NCBI RefSeq assembly: GCF_003073045.1
Contig: NC_037594.1
Coordinates: 21,458,927-21,522,926, forward strand
Reading direction: 5' to 3'
Origin: Pomacea canaliculata
Lineage: Eukaryota; Mollusca; Gastropoda; Architaenioglossa; Ampullariidae
DNA length: 64,000 bases
Each line of letters begins with the position of its first letter. Position 1 is the first letter of the stretch. A program made the position numbers and the translations under genes. This document shows, in pieces, positions 11,743 through 24,000 of this stretch. Below the pieces are notes generated by a model. The model did not search any database, was not told the DNA's origin, and was given only the letters and a program-made list of their open reading frames with translations.

Positions 11743-13096
11743 TACCAGTGCTGTAAAATACTTTACCAGCTGTGATGTTATTTATATTTGCCAGTGGCAT
11801 CCGTTTTTGAGCTATACAGGTAGTAGAAATAAAACTGGGTTTTGTTCGCATTAAAAGTGGTTCAAGTGTCTCATTGCCTATACAAGTAGAGTGATCTCAG
11901 TTTCTGGGTTGAGCGACATGTTGGTGTGGCTTGTGTGACAGTAGGGTCCTGATTGGCAACACCCTCAATAAACTGATAAGGTATGTTTACTTTGCCATTT
12001 TTATATTCGGGAAAGTATTCTTAATAGATTTCAAGCCCTTTGCCTTAATTTTAGTAGTTGAATCATGGTGGTAAATCTGTGTAATACAAGGTTTGTAAGG
12101 CTAAACCTAACACAGAATTGTTTCAAACAGGCTGGATTAACTCACAAGATTGAAAATTCCTGAATATGAAGGTCCATCAACTGTTCGGTCATGGAAAACA
12201 TACCTGAAGTTTTTACAGTCTCATTGTATTTGGAAAGAGGCAAACCTCATCAGCAAAAATAAAGAATTGTAGAATCACGGGTCAAGCAACAACACCCTCA
12301 TTTTAGCAAGCGTTTTAAGTTCTTAACTGTGTCAAAGATGATTTAGGTCTCCATTTGTCTTCTGCTATGCAAACACACATGCACATGTGCATCTGGCATC
12401 TAAAACATAATACCTTTGGTTTTTAAAAGCTTACACTGCTATTGTTATTATCCCCTGCATTTAACAGTTTGATTTAGGGTTAACGTTTAAATGATATTTT
12501 GTTGTAATCAATATCTTCATACTGTTTAATTAGAAGTACGTTAAATGTCCATTTAAGACGTACTTTTCACTTCAGATATATTTTTATAAAGTGACTTTTT
12601 TCTAAGAAACAATTATCAGTATTTGTTTTGGTATGAAAGTGTGTTGCCCATAGTTAATATTTTAACTGATACATTTTAAACAGATGTGTTTAAGTCATTT
12701 TGAACGAAGAGTCTAAATTCAAAATGTAATTTTCTTTATGCGTGTTTTCTAATGTGAACTGGATTGTCCTTACACAATCCTCTATCTTGGTGCAAAAAAT
12801 ATATGCTGCCTTAACATTATATATGGATAAATCTTAATAAAGGGTGCTGTTGCAACAGCAAATGTAATTAATGTCGGTAAATTGATTACTGTTTTATTTA
12901 CACTATATTCTTTGCCAGTTTGTTCGTTTGACTATCTTGGTGCTCCCATCTGTGAAACTACAAAACAGAATGGTGTGTGTGGAAGTGCGCACATGGAGAA
13001 TACTGCAAAATAGAAAAGTTTGTTCCTGAAGGAATGTGTGTTATTTGTTGCCAGAGGTTATACACTTTTTTTCTAGCGTCGTGCCAAAAAGCATTA

Positions 13097-13967
13097 CATG
13101 GAACCTCTTTACGACACGCCTCGGATTAGCGATGATTTTCGTTGAACGACCAAATTTGCTAAATTTGTCTGGGATAGCGAACAAGCATTCGATAACTCCA
13201 ATTTGTTAAAAATTTTCTCCGATAGAACAAAATTCGGATACCGATACAGCCAAGTGAACCACAACATACCGACTCCGCTGCATCATTTCGCGCTCGAGAC
13301 CAGTAATGTCGTTTCCTACCTGTGCGCATCGCTTTCTGAGTTTAGGTGATTTGTTGTCTTACTTTTAATAACGATAATCCGTTCAATCCTGGTCCAAAGA
13401 AGAATTCACAAGCAATTAATAGTGAGTGAGTAATGACAGACGCGGCCCAACAAATGAATTGAAAAAGGAAATATTTCAAGTATGAAGGTGCAGCCGTCTT
13501 CGAAAGTATTTCGTATTACCTGCAGAGTTTACACATAAAAAAGGCAGAAGAAGCAACATCTGTGACAAGTTTTTTTCTCAATCCTCAAACACAAGAAGAA
13601 CGTCTCCCCGATTTATAATGCTGTTGCTCATTGGTAGAGGGGATTTCAAAAGCAGTAATGTCCACTCCTTCCGCCCAGCACCTGTTCCCACCGACTGCCG
13701 CAAAGGCAAGTTGTCTCATTTTTATATGATTTCGTTATGTTTTTATGTTTATTTAACTCCCTTTATATGCATATACATCTTCTCATTAAACAAAACCTTA
13801 TTATTATACCTTAATTCTAAAATAGCAGGTCAACAGGGCGGTAAACTCGATTTAAATCTACTCCTTTTATTCTCTTCGGACATATTTGTCTTCGGACTAA
13901 CGGACATCGTTTCGGTTAACCGAACAACTCCAAACGGATTAAGTTTCGTTAAACCGATGTTCCACTG
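13097..13967. mobile_element. Right-copy version of the Tigger-type element
   Basis: This is the same element as at 2985-3862, at the equivalent place in the duplicated block. It has corrupted terminal repeats (CATGGAACCTC start, GTTCCACTG end) and many internal indels. It should not be counted as an independent insertion. Confidence 0.8.
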
Positions 13968-16900
13968 TTACATCATGCAGCTCGTGAAAACTAACGCATG
14001 ATAAGATATATAAGTAACTGTATATTGCCATTATTCCTAAATAGAAACTAATTGAGATGAGAAATTCTCTCGGTTTTTTTGATTTTTTTTTTTTTTTTTT
14101 GCCTATCATAGCCTTAAAGCAACTGATAACTTCACCTAACAAGGAGTGGAGGCTGTTATGTCCTCAATTGAAACTAATCAACTCAGTGTCTTTTAAGTTT
14201 TGAACTAGGTGAGCTGTTTATTTTGCTGAAAGTGTGAATGTATAGTTTTATATGTGCAATAAGTGAAACGCCCAGTGGTATTCTAAAGACCAGGACCTGC
14301 ACATTATCTGCTTAATTGATAATGAAACTGCCTTTGAGTCACCTTGGTCTGCTCAAGAAGTAAGAGCTCACTGGGTCTTGTTGATAGAGAGCCACGAAAC
14401 ACGTCCCATTTGGTTGATGAGGTCGAGATGTATTCGTCGTTCTGCTTGGTAGTGATTTTAAATATAATAGTGCTTGATTGTTTGTTATTCTCTCAGTGAT
14501 GATTAATTGACAAGGATAACAAGTCTGGTTTTAGTCAACAGATGCCTAATTGCAAGACTCAATCGGAAGGTAACTAAACTGAATGGGGTACATTTTTTGT
14601 TATATTGAGTGTTTTTCGAAGGGATGGTTTCTTCTACTAAACAGAGCTTGTGCTTGTTTTCTGAGCCATTCACTTCTGTACCTTGTACCAATGTCTGAGC
14701 TTTAAAACACATCTCAGGCGTTTAGGATATAATCAAGTTAGACCACAAGGAAACACCTAAATGAACTGCTGTTGCAGCTGGTCGAAACCAGCCTGGTAGT
14801 AAAAAAAATATAGTTATTCTTCTGCTCATTTACGATTTCACTGCTACAGTATCTGTCCGTAATAATTAACGTGTTTTAAATCAATCTAAAAAATTTACAA
14901 GCCTGTAATCATAATACGTTTGTTTCGAGTTGTATATAATGATAAGAGATTAACTTCCTGCAATCCCTAGCATCTTTAAGAATAGCTTTGAAAGAACCAC
15001 CCGCCTTGCTCTAGGTAATATCATGATTTTGCCGGCTTCGTCGCCAAACTGCAGCATTCGCAAGCATTCAATGACTTCAGCGCAGCTGGTAAGTGTAACG
15101 ACAGAGGCTTTAGTAGCAAATATGACGTTTTATCGCAGGGAAGATAGTTTTGAGAACAGCCCCTTTGTATCATTAGCGTCCCATTCAAATCCCTGTCATG
15201 GACTGGGGGAGCCTACAAAATACATGGTGTCATAAGAAGACTGAAGTATGTAACATCTGGCCATCAAGGTGTAGAATACTTATAAGCTAAGTAACACTAC
15301 ACCGGCGCGAGAGCATAGCCTACCGTCAGATACGTGTTTGCTTCAGGGTTAAAAAGAGCCGATCGTACAACCTCAAAGGTGAGCACTGTAAGATTCGTAA
15401 GCGATCGGAGTTTTTCGCAAATCAACAACCTCCCTTCATTACTTCACAGCCGAGAACGGGAAGCACACGAGAACTTGGCTGAATGGTGTGACGTGGAGTG
15501 TGGCCGGACGCAACACAGCGTTAAAATATATTATTCTAAGGAAACTAGCCTAAGAAAGGGGTTTACAAACAATGTTGTCGACTCGAGATATAACGTGAAC
15601 GATTGTTACTTAAGTGCTGACTAATCGTTGACAGAGTCAACAACGACAACAAATGGCATTGTGGATTTGTCTCTACTCGCGTTCTATATTTAAATGAGAT
15701 TATCAGACTTCCTGTCCTAATGCACGGCAGGCTTATGCTGTTCGCAGTTGCATGTATATTTAGCAGAGAGGGTCAGAGGGCACGTGCAACAAGCGCGTGC
15801 TGTGTGACGTCAGCTATATATATATTTCAGGAGAGTGCGTCTTTTTTTTTAATCGCGTGCGTAACTGAATTCAAAATAAACTTATTAAAAAATAATGTAG
15901 GATGTAGTCACAGATTTCTGTAACTCGTTGATCGATATACGAGCGGCTGAAAAACAGATGGTGCACTGACGTTGACATGTTGGAGAAGTGAGAGAGGAGT
16001 ATATATATACGTGCCTTGGACCTTGTGCCCTTCTGACACACCATCGCCCGTCTTCCCTGGATATAATCTTATTCTTTCAGCGTTTTCGATCGACGCCAAC
16101 TCAGTGCACGAGATTATGCTGCATGATTATTTACAATCGCCGTAACTATTGATCGGCAGCAGTAGATCGACTGAAGGTGGCAACAGGTCAATACCAGCGG
16201 TGAGTCATGCGTTGCACGCGCAGTAGACTATAGCAGCCCCACAAGAGGGAAGCGCACTCCCCACAGAAACGAAGTTATGCCAGCTAAAGACCAAGAGCTG
16301 GACTTTCTCACTAATTTTTTTTTAAAAATCTGTTCAATATTGCATGTATACTGCTCTGTGGAAGGAAAATTTGCATTCGAAAGCGGAATAAATTCTGTAA
16401 GAGCTTAAGCAAGTGCTATGGCAGTCCACTCTTTACAAATTGCATCTGAAATTTATGGGCAATTTTCTGAACAGGAAATAAGGCTGAGCGACTGTGAAAC
16501 CCTTCCCATGCCTTAATTGTTTGTAGGAGAGCTCACATTAGTCGCATGCACTCTCAAAAAAGATGTCGTAATATTAAACCTTTATACTTGTATTTTCATC
16601 ATTTCATGAAGTGGCCTGATTCTGGGCTGCAGGAATTGTTCTATCTCAATTTCATACTCTTTAAAAGTGCCTGTAGGGATCTGTTCACCATCAGAACTTT
16701 TTAGGCACACTTCTGCATGAAAAGGAGATTTCTGTTCACACTAATAGTATCCGAAGAGACGACGATAACACCACCGTAAACGTGAACACCTCTATGCCCG
16801 GTAATAAATAATCTATATATAAGCACTATGAGCACCTCCCTAGCTGGGTCTAAAGAGTACTTGTATTTATCTCATCGATAACATAAGGTTCTCATAGTGA

Positions 16901-17827
16901 ACCATTTTTCTTGTGTTTACCTTCCTAACCCTAATTAAAGAAAATAGGGCGGGGGTGGGAGGAGAGATCGAGAGAGACAAAAAAGTAGGTCTGCATACTT
17001 TTGACCTCAGTGTGCGAGTAACGTGCCAGCAGCCTGCATGCATATACGTCAGCTGGCAGCCGCATCGTTATGAGAAGAAATTTTGTTGCACAGGTCAAGA
17101 AGCACCAAAAGCAGTTATCTTGTACAGTTTCAAGGTAAAATGAAGTTTGTCCATTTCCGACAGTTACGCTTGGCACTTGTCTTTCGTTGCTACAATCGGG
17201 TGAATGAAACCTATATAAAAAAATTTTCAGTCTTGCGCATGTACAACGCAATTATAGAGAAAACTGTTGTGTAGACATCTGTAGTCCCCCGCCACTTCTT
17301 TCTTCACAGGGTTAAATCAGTGGTAGAAAAACTGATTCAAGGATCTTGTCTGTGTGTGCGCGCCACCTGTAATTGCTAATAGTTATTACCACTTCAGTTT
17401 TGGAAAACTATCATTATATACTGCCTAGAGGTGGGAAAATGATGTAAGTCAAAAGTAAAGTGCCCCGGTTTTTTGCATTTAAACATGCATGCATTTTCAA
17501 ACTACTCGTTAATAGTTATGTTTACTAGCTTAATGCCATAGATATATGCAAGTTCATGCTTAATGCTTTTAGTTCGAATCAGCCTAAGTGCACAGCAAAA
17601 CAAAGCCTTAGTTAAATGATAAATTTTAATGTTATTAAAGTGAAAAAATACAATGTAATACCATCTTGAAAATCTTTATAAAAACTGGATGGTAATTGTA
17701 AAAGTTCTCATTATGCTTGGAGACAGAAAATTAATGCACTTAAGTCGAATACCTGAAGCCATCAGCAACCACATTAGCAAACATAAACCTAAAGAAAAAA
17801 TTATCTAAAGTGTATAATAATAATTCA

Positions 17828-17833
17828 TTTATT
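17828..17833 (-). terminator. Candidate poly(A) signal of the Kelch gene
   Basis: TTTATT on the + strand reads AATAAA on the Kelch strand, about 200 bp beyond the Kelch stop codon at 18032-18034. The equivalent spot in the left copy is damaged by an indel, so support rests on one copy. Confidence 0.4.
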
Positions 17834-18031
17834 GATGAAGTGATAATAAGTTTGTATATTTGTGGAAATGGATGTCTGTCTGGATTTTAATATTACATAT
17901 CAAAATTGTAATACTCTGTATCAAAAATACTGACAGCAAAAGTCTAAATATCATGACTAGAGTGAGACGTCATAATATGTTTGTAGATTCTTGAATGTTC
18001 CCATAACATGCATACACACCATACATCTTTG

Positions 18032-21000
18032 TTATGCAAACCCAAAACGGCCTCTGAAGTCCTCCATACAGCCCACTGTTGTCCATTCTTTACTGTATTT
18101 GCAATATTTCTCAATGCTGTTCAAATATGTATTGCCATCATGACCTCCAGCAGCATAGATGGAGCCACCAATGAAAGCTACCCCAACACCACGCCGAGGT
18201 ATATTGAGAGATTGGACAACTGTCCACTGATTAGTGCTGGGATCATAGGCTTCCACGCTGGCCAGGCTGCAAAAGATATGTTAAAAACAGTTAAGATTTA
18301 ATAATCAAAGCTGAGGTAATTGATAACATATGAAGTAATGACAAGGAAAATGTGATAATAATATGAGACTTTTATGTTCTTTGAATTAGTGCAGACTGTT
18401 TTTTTTTTAAAAGAGGAATTAAGCTTTTAAGATAAGATTTAAATGTATTTCCTAAGATATCAAGCAAGAAACAATATCTAAGGCCGCTATTTTCTTCTGG
18501 TAGCCAGAGAAAACTGTTAAACTTCTTCTAGGTAATAAATCTATTATTCAGACTTTTTAAAAATACTTTATAGTCATGTCTTTCCTGAAAATATATGAAA
18601 TGCTGCAGCACATTTGCCCAATATCAGCATCAGAAAAAAATGTTTCCTTAACAAGGTGGAATTCAAAAACGCTAAACTGTCACCATCATATAATTGTGTA
18701 CCTACCACTGAGATTCACTGCTTCCTCCTACTACAAAGATCTTTTCCTCAAGAACTGCAGCATCCATCATAGATCTGGCTTCATGCATACTAGAAATTGG
18801 CTTCCACTGAAAGTTCTAAATGATCAAACATGTCAAAGACAATTTAAATGTTGAGAATTCTTATCTTTTTAAATGTTAAATGAACTTATTTATCCTAGTA
18901 AGCTAGCAATTTTCAAGCAGAAACAGAATATAACAGCTGCCAACTTCTATAGGGCTTGATCGTGACTAGGTATGTGAATGAGCACGTATTTGCAGCGTCC
19001 ATTCCTGTGGTTTAACAAACTCTTTATTAAGGTCCATTTTAAGAATTTCTGTAAATTGATAAACTTTTTTTCCATCAAGCATTGTCCCAGGATGTTTCAA
19101 ACACTCTACAGGTTTGCTTTTTTTTCAACCAGTCAAGTCATTCTGTTATTAGCTATGTCTTAGTCAAGTGTCTTCTGACTAAGCAATGTTTACATAAAAT
19201 CATCCAAGAATATTTTCTCAACTGTGATGTATTTTGTTATCAGTAATGCATCTTTGCCAAAATAACTGATTCCAGGCATTTGGCCAGCCCTATATGCCTT
19301 TACTTTAGATTTCAATTAAAACAATAAATATAAATTTACCCTTGTATCCAACACTTCTGCTGAACTTAGATCCATGCTGCCATCATAGCCTCCCAAAATA
19401 AAAATCTGACTGTGTATGCTGACAGCTGCTGCCATGCTCCGGGATGATAGCATTTCTTGACATAAACATAAAAGTGATCACCAAACGCATACCAAAATGA
19501 AATCCCACCATTTGAATGGAAAAAAAGTATTTTTTCCTCTTATCACCGATTTCTTCTTTTGTTAGGAAGCAGAAGATGCAAAAGGTACAGGGACAGAACA
19601 ATAAATAGTACATTTAACTTCTCCTTCCCATGTAGGAATAGACTTATTTTACAGACTACAAAATCTTGTGATTCTGACAACCAAGAAAGTTTTTGAAATG
19701 CATTAGCAAGGAGATCACACTTATGCTTCTTGACATAATACTCCATTTTTATACAAACTGCAGTTCACAGCTTCCTTAGCTTGTTTGCTATTAATGTGTT
19801 TTTGTTGACTGAACTGTAAAGAGCTAAGCCAAAGACAAGGCAGCCTCACCACAACTCATATACAACATTTAAAAAGCATTTACATCAATTAGAACACACC
19901 TGGATTTTAAATTTCAAATAAAATATCAATATCTTTAACACCTACTGCCTCATTATAACTTCCGTATCTTAAAAACAAAAAATACATGAAAGACTATCCT
20001 CTCAAATTCTAGCATTTTAAGTTCCGTTTTACTTAGTACCTACATGTTCTATGGTACTGTAACTTAATTCAAAACATCTGATCCCACCAGTTGATTTAAG
20101 CTCTACAAATATAACACCTGTTGTTGCAGACCAGCTATTGGTGTCTACATCATATATCTCCACCGACCGCAAAGCATTCAAGCCATTATGTCCACCAAGA
20201 GCAAATATTTTGTCATCCACTGCAGCAGCAGACAAACTGGCTCGAGGTTCACACAGTCCTGCTCTAGGCATCCATGTATCTTTTTCAGTGTTGTACATCT
20301 ACACTCACAAAACCAGATTCAAATTGATCAGCTAACTCTCAAAAAAAATTTGGTACCTTTACACACTAGTGTTTGTCTGCACGATGGTAATGCAATGGTG
20401 ACCAAATACAATCATGATTGTAAAATATGACCAGATAAATATCTTCTTTTTTTTTTTATCTTCTTACTTCTGAGTGTGCATGTATGCATGTCTAAAATTT
20501 CTTTGCAACCTTAAATTTTTCTGCAGGTTTCAGCATTTATCACGACAGAAAAAAGTTCTCTCAAATTTAACATCTCAGATTTTTGCTGATCTGCTTCATT
20601 TATTATTCAAGAGAATGTGGCATAATGTCTGAAGTCTTTGAAGATGAAAACTAATAAATTACTTGTAAAATAAATAAAAAGGAAATTTTAGCGTGGTACC
20701 TCCACTGTGTTTATAGCACTTGTTCCATCAGATCCACCAATGGCATAAAGCATTTTTTCTATTACGACAACACTCAGGCTACGGCGGATTGTAGGCATAG
20801 GTGTTAGCTGTTTTGTCTTATTTGTGATGGGATTAAAGCTTTCCAATCTACAGAGAATATCTCGATTTGTAGTTTCTCCACCTGAAAAAAAAAGGGAAAG
20901 AAAAATTACTTTCTAAAATTTGTGGTGCCTTTGGTCTATGCTTCAGTCATTGATCAATACTGAGTGCTAAAGTGTACCCCGTTAACATTATAAGCACAGT

Positions 21001-24000
21001 CTTCTTACCACTTAGGAGTAGACTGATGAAAAGACAGCTTGATCAGGATGACAAGATTTCTATGAGAAGTCTTTGCACAAGAAAAGAAAATTAAGCCAAT
21101 AGCAAGCAGACTGATACAGAAAATGAATGAAATGATGGTTATTACTATTTAGACCAACTGACCTGAACCTTCTTTTCAGGACATGGTACAACAGATTAAA
21201 TCCCCACATACCAAATAAAATACTAATCAGATGGATAAATGCCCCTTAAACAATGGCTCTTTCACCATGAAACGCTTCCTCCAAATATTCTCCCATTATG
21301 ATTTGCTTAAATAAATATGAATAACCTTGATCAGCAAACTCCATGACAACCTGCTAAGGCTATCAAGTATGTAAGATGTTTAGAGCTTAAAAAAGATTTT
21401 TTGAAAGCACAAAAGAGGTATTCAAGATTTAGACTATATCAATATCTCAGAATTGTTTTTTGTCAAAATATACTATTGTGTCCCTTAATCATCCAAGAAT
21501 TAAAACTATTCCTGAGATTCATATGGGATAAGCTATATTTATATGTATACATAGTATGATAGCACTATGCATTTGTTTTTCTCTTTAGATTTTAGTGTCT
21601 GATGTTTGACCCTCACTTCTTGCTAGTCTCACCATCCTTGTGCTGTTTTCCTTGCCTAAGGCTTTTTGTATCTCATCTACAACTTTCACCTTTCTCATTG
21701 AGTGTTGATCTTCTCTACCAAACACAATAACAATCATTTTCTTTACTCTGAAAAACAACAGCAGACGAAGTCACATCTCCACATATATGCTGGTGATGGG
21801 ATTAACCATCAAACCGAACCTGTTTTTTTATTACTGCTATTGTGCCATAGTTCTTCTGACCTTGTTATGTTTGTGTTATTACATAGGGTTCCTGCAATGT
21901 CAAAGAATGCATTTGGTAGTCAGATATTAAACCAGTAATGTATCCAACAAGAGTAGGCCATTGCATAGTCAGAATTTAATGGACTGCATCATTATAACCT
22001 TCGACATTCTTCGAGTGTGCAGTATGATCGACTTCAACAGAAAATTATTGTGATAGTCAAAAGGGATGTGTATGAGTTCATGAGTATGTATCTACATTCG
22101 AATTTGGGACCAACTGGCCAACAAATAGACATGTATATATGTGCATAATTATATGAGAGAGGTGAGAAATTTTTATGTTTGTGGATATGTTAGTGTGTAT
22201 TGATATTACACTTATGCATATGAAAGTTCGAACTGGAGAGTTCTTCCACTGAAGGATTGTCTTCGTTGTTTTTGTAAAAGTGTCAACTGGTTTTTATAAA
22301 GCATGATGAACATGACTCAGGCTTGGCTACAACACCATATAAGCTTACTGATTATTATTACACAAATCATTCTTCTTGCCACTTATCAAATTGTTACATT
22401 TTGTTGACATAAATAATAATGGCAGCATCATTATTTTTCTATTGCTGGTTTTAAAGACTCCTAGAGACTGGATGTAGCTAAGAGACCTGTATGATACATC
22501 CTCACAAAGAACCTAGTTAATTCAACAAATTGCATAAAGTTACAGTAAAAATATGGCTGAGGTAAGAGTAGATTATATAACACTGTCAAACTACATTACA
22601 AGGAATTGTCAAAACAAAATAAAACAAACCAAACACTGATCAGGAACTATCAACTTCACTGAACCTGGAACTATTTTATAGCTTAGCTTTCAGCAGAGGA
22701 TGAAAAAAAGTGCGTTTTCATTGTCAGTTACCCTTAGAAACCATTACCAAAAAAACTTTACACCCAAATGATGGGCAAAATCCGGCAGTTCTGGCACCAT
22801 TTTTCAGACTGAGTGCAAAACCATGTTCCATCACTCACTGAGGGCAACTGCCCAAAACTGGGTTCGCTGGCAATGTTAGTGTTGTTGCGGTCCTAAGCTT
22901 CTTGAGAAGTAACAAGGAATAAACTAAATTAATCTAACACTAAACATCACTTACCCACAGCATACAAATATTCAGTGGCCCCAAAACCTACTCGTGGTTG
23001 AGCACGCAGGACAGACTCATTGAAAGCAAAGTTCAGGAGGTCAGGATGATAGATGCTGGCTTGAAATGCCCTTGCTTCCTTGAATGAGATTTATTTCACA
23101 GCTAAATTAATAAAATTACTCCCAGCATCTTTCCTTTTGGCTGCTCATGAGTTCACCAGTGCATGCATACAAACAGCAGTCAAACAAAGGTTGAAATGTT
23201 AGACTCTGTGATGCTTAACTACAGAGTTTAGCTCTCACTAAATTTAGCACAAACAGGTTTTATAACGCTAAAGAGACAATAATCATAAACTAAGATACCC
23301 CACACAGCACATAGTCATTATCACTAGCAGAAGAAAATATGGCAAGATAAGCACCTCTATACCATGCAGCAATGTAAAACTAGTGGGTGTTGCTTTCCAC
23401 ACACAATACAGAAAACGGTCAATTCCTTTTCTCAAATTCAAAAAAAAAAAAAATTATGTTCAGGATTAGAATGAATTGAGTGAAAACTCTTTATAGGTCA
23501 CAATGAACTTTTACAGTAGAAAATCTTCCTTGTCAAAAGAGTGGTTTTCAAGACAAAAGAAAAAATAATAAAGGAAGGAAAAATATTGAACCAGGAAAAA
23601 GAAATGCATATATACTCCAACATTCTTCATTTTAAATGCTCTAACTCAGGGGTGCCCAACCTATGGCCTGCGGACCTCATCCGGCAGGCTCATTTTAACC
23701 TGGCATAACATAATTTAATTTTTAACGTCATGATTCTGGCAAAAGCCATGTTCTGGCCCACAAGATTTTATATTATGTCCAGTGTGGCCCTTGGGCGAGA
23801 AAAGGTTGGGCACCACTGCTGTAACTGTTCACTTCCCCATCTCCCGTTTCTTTATGCAAAAATGCTTTTCCAAAATTCCTTTTCAAACAGTAAACCATAT
23901 TATGTACTGTTCACATTTTTATTTTTCCTATTCACCATGTACACATATAGACAGACCTGGAAATAGTGACGACATTGTTCATTGTTGGTGAAGAGCTTAT

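Larger units (their letters stand above)
10028..20123. repeat. Right copy of the ~10 kb falsely duplicated block (contig start)
   Basis: This aligns end to end with 1-9910. From about 10028 to 15640 it differs from the left copy by frequent small indels (NHL frame destroyed, Tigger ends corrupted). From about 15640 onward the two agree better, and past about 17.8 kb this copy is the one that keeps Kelch exons open. The indel spectrum and its gradient away from the contig end look like unpolished long-read consensus. Prefer this copy for the Kelch half. Confidence 0.88.

Noticed and set aside
13618..14001. 127-codon ORF on the + strand
   Set aside because: It overlaps the corrupted right copy of the Tigger-type element and arises from indels there; the left copy has no equivalent frame.
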